In this document: piece by piece, positions 58,035 to 64,000 of the stretch
Numbering within the stretch: position 1 is the first letter of the stretch
Layout: each line of letters starts with the position of its first letter
Source of the DNA: Aureobasidium sp. EXF-3400
Taxonomy: Eukaryota; Ascomycota; Dothideomycetes; Dothideales; Saccotheciaceae
Length of the DNA stretch: 64,000 nt
Direction: 5' to 3'
Assembly (NCBI GenBank): GCA_024195585.1
Contig: SWBL01000104.1
Span: 62,001 to 126,000 of the forward strand
Translations under genes and position numbers: made by a program
Notes under the pieces: generated by a model
What the model was told of the DNA's origin: nothing
The model's input: only the letters and a program-made list of their open reading frames with translations
Databases searched by the model: none

Positions 58035-58784
58035 TGTGTATGTGGAATACTTCGTGGGTTCGAAATGGATGCTACACGTAGCAATGGACGCGTTATATAA
58101 GCTCAGAAAATGTGGTATTCGATGCTGGTGAGTAAGTGTAGATGGTGGAAGAAGACACAAAATCTAAAAATTTCGAGTGGATGAAAAGCAATTGCAAAGC
58201 AAAGAGGAAACGAAGCAATGACTACTAGAACCTGCCTTCTGTTTTGATATTGGCACCAAGCCCCGGCGCAAGGAAAGTAAAGGGGGAAGCGCGACTATGG
58301 CTGTAACGGCGGGAAAAGTCTTGCAGACTCAATTGCGCAAAAAGTGTGCCACTGGTTCTTTCTTTGAAGCAGCGAGGAAGGCGCTATCGGGTGTCACTCT
58401 GAGAATCCATACCATGCTAGGATGTATGCTCAGTCCGTTAATATCAAGATGAAACTTGGGCACTTTTTGTCATCCTCCACACTGGCTCAAGCCCGACCGT
58501 TGGGTAATGGTGGTCAGTGGGCGAGTGTGTTTTTCTGAACCAGAGGAGGTATAGCCTAGGAGAGCTAATCAGCGTCCCTCTCGACTGCTACTACTCGGCT
58601 GCTTCAGGCCATTGTACGTTATGATAGCTGGTGTAGAAGTGAGAGCGAGAGAGTTGAGATGAAAGGATGCTTTCCAAGTTCATCTTTGGCTCAGACCCCA
58701 CATGTCGACAGTGACGATGAAACGTCACTGCACCGTGCTATTCTCGTCCACTCGCATCCTTGATCATGGATTGCCATCTTCGCC
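58035..58784. promoter_or_regulatory. Divergent promoter GH17/NAT
   Basis: 750 bp between divergent start codons. It holds the GH17 TATA box and otherwise no recognisable element or gene. Confidence 0.5.
58093..58100 (-). promoter_or_regulatory. TATA box of the GH17 gene
   Basis: The palindromic word ttatataa lies 59 bp upstream of the GH17 ATG, the clearest TATA element in the window. It supports the downstream ATG as the real start and suggests a short leader of about 30 nt. Confidence 0.6.
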
Positions 58785-59777
58785 ATGAGCACCAAGTCGC
58801 GCTCAGGCTACACTCCAGCCCAAATCCACCAATACTACGACCGCATCAGTCTTCCACAAAAGTACCGCCATGAACCAGGCCATGCCAGCACAAAGATCGC
58901 TTCTCAGACCTCGACCGGTCTCGAGTTTCTAAGTGCCCTGCAACGCTACAATCTCGCCAATATCCCGTTCGAGAATCTAGACCTACATTACAGCTCCCAC
59001 CATAGTATAAGCATCGATGCTCAAGAGATATTCGACAAGATCGTTGGGGGAGGGAGAAAGAAGGGACGAGGTGGATACTGTATGGTCAACAACGCTTTAT
59101 TCGCCAATATCCTTCGTGGTCTCGGGTTCCACGTTACCAGCCACGGTGCACGTATCAGCAGCTCTGTGAGCGCAGCAAAGGATATCCCTCTCGATCAAGT
59201 CACTTTCTCAGGCTTCAGCCACATGGTCAACCTCGTCTCTTTCCCAGACAACCTAGACCTAAAATACCTCGCCGATGTTGGATTCGGCTCTGGTGGTCCC
59301 ACCTTTCCTGTCCCTCTCCAACACGACGAACAAGGCAAACTAAACATTGCGCCAAACCAATGGATTAGAGTCATCCGCTCACCCATCCCCGGTACCGCCT
59401 CTGACCAGAAATTCTGGGTCTATGAAAAGCGCAATGGCGATCAGAATTGGTCTCCTTGCTACTGTTTCGCCGAAACGGAATTTCTCGAGTCTGATTTCAA
59501 AGTCATGAATTACTGGACTAGCACTAGTAAAGACTCTTGGTTTACAAAGATGCCTGTTTGTCTCAAGATGCTCTTGAATGAGAGTGGCGATAGCATTGTG
59601 GGTCATATGCATGTTCTCAAGACCGACTTCAAGAAACGTATTGGTGAAGATGCGTTGATCAGTAGAGAGCTGAAGTCGGAGGATGAGAGGATAACAGTTA
59701 TCGAAGAAGACTTCGGCATTCCATTAGACGAGGAAGAAAGAAAGGGCATACACGGCATGGTCTCTGAAATAGCATAG
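58785..59777 (+). CDS. Arylamine N-acetyltransferase (NAT)
   Basis: Cysteine acyltransferase that moves acetyl or malonyl from CoA to arylamines; in fungi it detoxifies plant-derived and pesticide-derived anilines. Intronless, 330 residues. The catalytic triad is visible: Cys99 in GRGGYCMVNN, His146 in FSGFSHMVNL, Asp164 in YLADVGFGSGG. N-terminal signature LQRYNLANIPFENLDLHYSS and the late ESDFKVMNYWTSTSKDSWF are typical. Cytosolic, no signal. It converges on DBP9 with only 106 bp between stops. Whether it prefers acetyl- or malonyl-CoA cannot be decided. Confidence 0.95.
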   Translation: MSTKSRSGYTPAQIHQYYDRISLPQKYRHEPGHASTKIASQTSTGLEFLSALQRYNLANIPFENLDLHYSSHHSISIDAQEIFDKIVGGGRKKGRGGYCMVNNALFANILRGLGFHVTSHGARISSSVSAAKDIPLDQVTFSGFSHMVNLVSFPDNLDLKYLADVGFGSGGPTFPVPLQHDEQGKLNIAPNQWIRVIRSPIPGTASDQKFWVYEKRNGDQNWSPCYCFAETEFLESDFKVMNYWTSTSKDSWFTKMPVCLKMLLNESGDSIVGHMHVLKTDFKKRIGEDALISRELKSEDERITVIEEDFGIPLDEEERKGIHGMVSEIA

Positions 59778-59883
59778 AGGTAACGCACAAAAGCCATTCT
59801 TAGAACAGGTATCAATGAATTCGAAATTTAAGAAGAGCAATGTTTATGATATTGAAACCCCCTATCAAACAAGGACAATCTCC

Positions 59884-61833
59884 TTACTTCCTCTTTGCAC
59901 TCAACGACTTTAGCGGGTCCGACTTTTTCCTTCCCTTTCCTTTACCCTTCATTCTATTTTGCATTCTCGCCTTCCTGATTCTGTTTTCTCCAGTCTTACC
60001 AAAGCCAACGAATCCTCCATCACCGGCACCTTGTGCCACTGCCGAGTTACCAGGCAAGAGATACTCGGGCACGTGTTTTAGATGTGGCTGCACGCGAACA
60101 GCATGACTTTCTTGATCGTGCCTCAAATGTTGCAAATCTGTAGGGTTCTCCTCGAAATGGCGTTTCAGCTTCTCCGACTTCAACAGCTCGGAGCGAATCT
60201 CGCGAATACGGGCTTCGCGGATGGCGATACGTGTTACTGAGCGGAGGGCATCGGTCATACGGTATCTGAAGCCATCTAGGCGCTTCATGTCGAAGTGATA
60301 AGGCAGGACTTCTTGATTTCTCTTCTCTTGCTGGCGGGTGATCTTGGCGAGAACTTCTTCGTCGTGTTCGGCTGAGGGGATGGTGGTGGGTTTGTGCTTG
60401 CGGTAGAGGGTCTTGGGTACGACGAAAGAGAGAGCCATGCCAGACTTGCCGGCACGAGCTGTACGGCCAATTCGGTGGGTGTAGCTGCGGGATGAGGTGG
60501 GCAGGTCGAAGTTGAGTACACAGGCGACGTTCTTGAAATCGATACCACGAGAGACACCGAATTCTTTGTCGAGCTTTGAGCGCTTCTGCTTCTTCTTGGG
60601 CTTTTCCTCTGATGTCTTTTCGTCCTTCTCTTCCTCGTCGTTCTCGGCAGCTGCCTCTTCGGTAGCCGCTTCTCCATCCTCAGCAGTAGCTTCAGCATCG
60701 TTATCTGCAGCCTCAATCTTCCTCCTCTTGCGACTCGACTTCTCCTCGTTTCCAACAATTTCGCTGTCGTCACTGGCAATGATAATGTCGTAGACGCCAC
60801 GGTTGAACTCGTCCACAACGTGCAGTCTCGAGTTGACAGGCAGTTCTGAGTTCAGAATACAGCTCTTAATGCCGAACTGCTCGAGGAACAATTTGAGACG
60901 GTAGCAGCGGTCGATGTCGCTGACAAAGACAATGCACTTGCCCTTGATGAGTTTGAGCATAAAGATGGCGTAGATGAGCAGGAACTTTTCGTCTTCTCCG
61001 CACTTGACGACGTATTGTGTGAGAGTTGATTGTTCCTTCTCTTCCTGGTCAAGTTCGAGTAAAACAGGGTCCTTGCAGAACATGCCCTTGAGCGTGTCGA
61101 CTTCTGTTCGTAGCGTGGCGCTCATCAGGACGGTTTGAACGGCTTGAGGAATGACCTTGGACAGGTTTTGCAGGTCTTCATCGTGACCGTATGAAAGGAC
61201 AAGGTCGGCCTCGTCAATTACGAGATGTGTGAGGTTTTGTAGTTGTAAAAGAGAGGCATTGACAAGGCTGGTCGCTCTCGAGGGTGTAGCGATAACGACA
61301 TCGGGGGCTTCAATCAGGCGGGCGTGGGCGACCTTGTCGTCTTCCTTGCGAGTCAAGTTCTCGATGCGCACCTCTTGGCCGCAGAAGGCAGCAAACGATA
61401 AGGCGACCTTTGCGACCTGGCCAGCAAGTTCGCGTGTAGGGACCAAGACGAGGGCTGAGGTTGATTTCGTTGACGAGGGCTGTGCGGACTTGCGGTGTAG
61501 GATAGACTGAAGGATGGGTAGGAGGTATGCTGCTGTCTTGCCGGAACCGGTTCGTGCTCGCGCTGTTTCCTGTTAGTCGCACAACTTGACAGCATATGAG
61601 CTAGAGGACTAACCAAGGATATCCTTGCCCGACAGAGCCAGAGGAATGGCACGGGCTTGTACAGGAGTGGGAGCGGCAAACTTCTCCTTGTTGATGGCCT
61701 GCAAAAGACGAGCATCCAGTCCCAGTTCGGCGAATGTCTTTGCTGTCGGCGTCGTCTTTTCCACCTTTTCCTCAACTTCTGTCCCGGCCTCTGCCACCTC
61801 AGGCACATCCTGGTCGTTCAACTTGCGCTTCAT
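59884..61833 (-). CDS. DBP9: DEAD-box ATP-dependent RNA helicase Dbp9
   Basis: Nucleolar helicase for 60S ribosomal subunit assembly. Two exons (61833-61614, 61562-59884), 632 residues. Q-motif region [20 protein letters not shown], motif I ARTGSGKT (directly after the intron), PTRELAGQV, motif II DEAD in [14 protein letters not shown], motif III SAT, and [13 protein letters not shown]. Between the helicase C-terminal motifs sits an acidic/lysine-rich insertion (about residues 335-410, [18 protein letters not shown] onward) and then [20 protein letters not shown]; this insertion is characteristic of Dbp9. The Lys/Arg-rich end fits nucleolar targeting. The start ATG at 61833 (MKRKLNDQD) is chosen over an in-frame upstream ATG because the Dbp9 body begins there. 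Confidence 0.96.
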
Positions 61834-62088
61834 TATGAATGTGATTGTGGTTGTGATATCCGTGTTTGCTGAACTTTTAACAGAAATAATTCGAGAACTT
61901 TTGTCAATCCGCTCGGACTTTCGCCCCGCACTTTTGCGACGCCAAGTCACCGCCTTTGACTTGCCTGCCTCGTTCACATGTCTTCTACAGGACTTAAGTG
62001 ATAAAATGTCAACTGAACTGAATTGAGTGCATATATCTGTGTGCTGTTATCCATTGCTATCCATGCGACTCTCTAGGTACACAATGAT

Positions 62089-64000
62089 CTAGTTCGACTT
62101 CGTCGATCTCTTTCCCTTGGAGCCAGCCTCGCCCTTGGCTGCACGCGATGCCTGCGTGTGTTCGACCTTCTTCAGAGGTCTGTACTCGGGATCCCACATT
62201 TGAGCCCTGATCCATTTCTCCAAATCCTCATCATTCTCGGGAATGCCTTCTTGTTGAGTCAGCTTCTCCTCCTTTGCCTTCTTGATCACAGCCGCTGCAA
62301 TCTTGACACTGATCTCGCGAACGTTGGTCACGTCTGGCAACAGTCCATCATTCGGATCCTTGAGGGCTGGTGCTTGCTCTGCGAGCGCCTTGGTTGCTGC
62401 AACCAACAATGGTGGTGACATCAGCTTAGTTCGAGACAAAACTGCTCCGAGTCCAATGCCAGGGAATGTCGTGCTGTTGTTGCATTCTGCAACAACGTAC
62501 TTGGTTCCGTTGTACTCAACCGGATCGAAAGGTGATCCAGTTGCCATCAGAGCTTTGCCCTCTGTCCACTTGAACAGATCCTTAGGATCTGCTTCGTGCA
62601 GCTTGGTCGGGTTCGACAAGGGGAAAATGATAGGCCGTTCAGTGTGCTTAGCCATTTCCTTCACCACCTCTTCTGTGAAGGCCTTGGGCTTGGTAGAAGT
62701 ACCAATCAGAATGTGAGGCTTGACCTCCTTTACGATTTCCAGTAGATCATCGTGCTTCTTACCCTTCCATTCCTCGTCCTCGCGAGCGTACGGATGCTGG
62801 GCTGGTGTAAGATCGTCCTTCATCGATTGCAGGAGTAGACCGGGCTTGTCAACACACCTAGTATTGACTGTCAATAACAGGACAAATTAAGCATAGACCT
62901 GCAAACTTACCAGATCTGTTTCAGAGCATCCTCTCTGGATTTGTCAGACTCGACAGCAATTGCATCGGCGACTTGATCTGCAATTCCAGTTCCAGCGGTT
63001 CCTGCACCGTACATCACGATACGAATGTCCTTCATCTCAAGCTTTGCGACCTTGAGAGCAGCGTAAATTGCAGCCAAAGTGACGCATCCTGTGCCTTGTA
63101 CATCGTCGTTGAAGCAAGCAATCTTAGGAGTGTACTCGTCCAAGATGCGACGAGCATTGGGTAGACCAAAGTCTTCGAAGTGAATGTATGCGTTAGGATA
63201 CTGCTTTCTCGCCGTCTTGACGAAAGTGTCGACGAGCTTGTCATACTTCTCTCCCCTGACTCTCTCCTGGCGCAGACCAAGATATATGTCATCCTTAAGG
63301 AAGTCCTCGTTGTTGGTACCAGCGTCAAGAACCACAGGGAGCGTGCGGTGAGGGTGGATTCCAGCACAGAGAGTGTAGATAGCCAGTTTCGCGATAGAGA
63401 TCAGAATACCTCCTACGCCTTGATCACCAATTCCTAGAATTTGTTCACCATCACTGACAACGATGAGATCAATGTCGTCAGGTCCACCCCACTGTGACAT
63501 GCTTTGCTCGACCTTCTCAGGTTCGTTGACGTTGAGGAAGCAACCCTCGGGACGACGGAAAAGAGATGAGTATTTGCTGATAGCCTCGCCTTCGGTGGGT
63601 GTGTAGATGATAGGGAACATTTCCTTCAAGTGATCCTGGATCAGCCTGTAGTAGAGTACCTCGTTCTGCTCCTTCAGACTGGTCATGAAGGTGTTCTTCG
63701 CGAGATTGTCTGGTCTGGTACTGAATTGAGCGTATGCCCTCTTGACTTGCTCATCGAGAGTCTGGACATTAGACGGCAGCAACCCAACGAGTTCAAACTC
63801 ATCACGCTCCTCTTCGGTAAAGGCACTGCCTTTGTTCAAATAGGTGCATGACAAAAGCTCAGAGCCCTACAGCGTATCTCGTCAGCGGTGTTTTCGAAAA
63901 GCTTGAGAATCCTTCTAGAAGCTACTCACTGTCAAGGCACATTCCATAGCTTTGTTGGTAGCTAGAGGGAGATGGCTAAAATCGGTTGACTTATTGCCAG
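62089..64000 (-). CDS. MAE1: Malic enzyme, truncated at the right edge
   Basis: Oxidative decarboxylation of malate to pyruvate with NAD(P)H formation. Three exons lie in the window (64000-63930 partial, 63866-62911, 62857-62089), about 598 codons; the 5' end lies beyond 64000. Conserved parts: PLATNKAMECALTGSELL, FPIIYTPTEGEAISKYSSLF (catalytic Tyr region), VVLDAGTNNEDFL, CFNDDVQGTGCVTLAAIYAA (metal-binding Asp pair), the Rossmann motif VMYGAGTAGTGIADQ, and IIFPLSNPTKLHEADPKDLF. The extension after the fold is Lys/Ser-rich (KGKRSTKSN). NAD versus NADP preference and any mitochondrial presequence cannot be judged without the missing N-terminus. Confidence 0.95.

Noticed and set aside
58035..58160. 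Upstream in-frame ATG for the GH17 protein
   Set aside because: It would bury a textbook signal peptide and lies upstream of the TATA box.
61834..61977. N-terminal extension of DBP9 from an upstream in-frame ATG
   Set aside because: The extension has no Dbp9 similarity and most likely represents 5' UTR.

Overview
The window is nuclear DNA of a filamentous ascomycete (Pezizomycotina). Evidence: almost every protein gene carries short spliceosomal introns of about 48-70 bp with gtaagt-type donors and ctaac/ctgac branch points. There is a fungal Zn2Cys6 regulator, a fungal GH17 glucanase, fungal-type DLH/SnoaL and PQ-loop proteins, and a tRNA-Leu with a 20-nt intron. Gene density is roughly one gene per 2.5 kb and base composition is near 50% GC. 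A Dothideomycete (black-yeast-like) origin is my guess, not a proof.

Layout, left to right: metacaspase (-); Golgi tether subunit COG3 (-), divergent from the mitochondrial RCC1-repeat protein FMP25 (+); an AAAP amino-acid transporter (+); a DLH-like/SnoaL fusion (+); tRNA-Leu(CAG) (-); the Rap/Rsr1 GTPase (-), divergent from EMC1 (+); an atypical SDR (+); a mixed-charge Arg-rich protein with a conserved C-terminal module (+); an acidic HEFAH-motif putative metalloprotease (+). Then comes a gene-poor block of about 6.7 kb (26.03-32.71 kb). After it: a probable nuclear regulator (DUF8032-like) (+), a Zn2Cys6 transcription factor (+), a D-2-hydroxyacid dehydrogenase (+), an MFS sugar transporter (+), the NEDD4/Rsp5 ubiquitin ligase (-), an EamA transporter (-), a Ypq-type PQ-loop transporter (-), a Cdc25-type Ras GEF (+), a cupin (-), a GH17 glucanase (-), arylamine N-acetyltransferase (+), the DEAD-box helicase DBP9 (-), and malic enzyme (-, cut by the right edge).

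Exon structures were rebuilt by hand. Each complete model sums to a whole number of codons. This exposed three apparent GC-AG introns, a 10-nt microexon in the GTPase gene, and 19-nt microexons in two transporter genes. The gene content is mostly conserved housekeeping: Golgi/ER traffic (COG3, EMC1), ubiquitin-directed membrane-protein turnover (Rsp5 with the Ypq-type transporter two genes away), Ras/Rap signalling (RSR1, CDC25), nutrient uptake (AAAP, MFS), ribosome biogenesis (DBP9) and carbon metabolism (malic enzyme, 2-hydroxyacid dehydrogenase).

The least explained parts are the gene desert upstream of the DUF8032-like regulator, the HEFAH protein, and the apparently catalytically dead DLH and SDR proteins. 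No biosynthetic cluster, intact transposon, CRISPR array or virus-derived element was seen.
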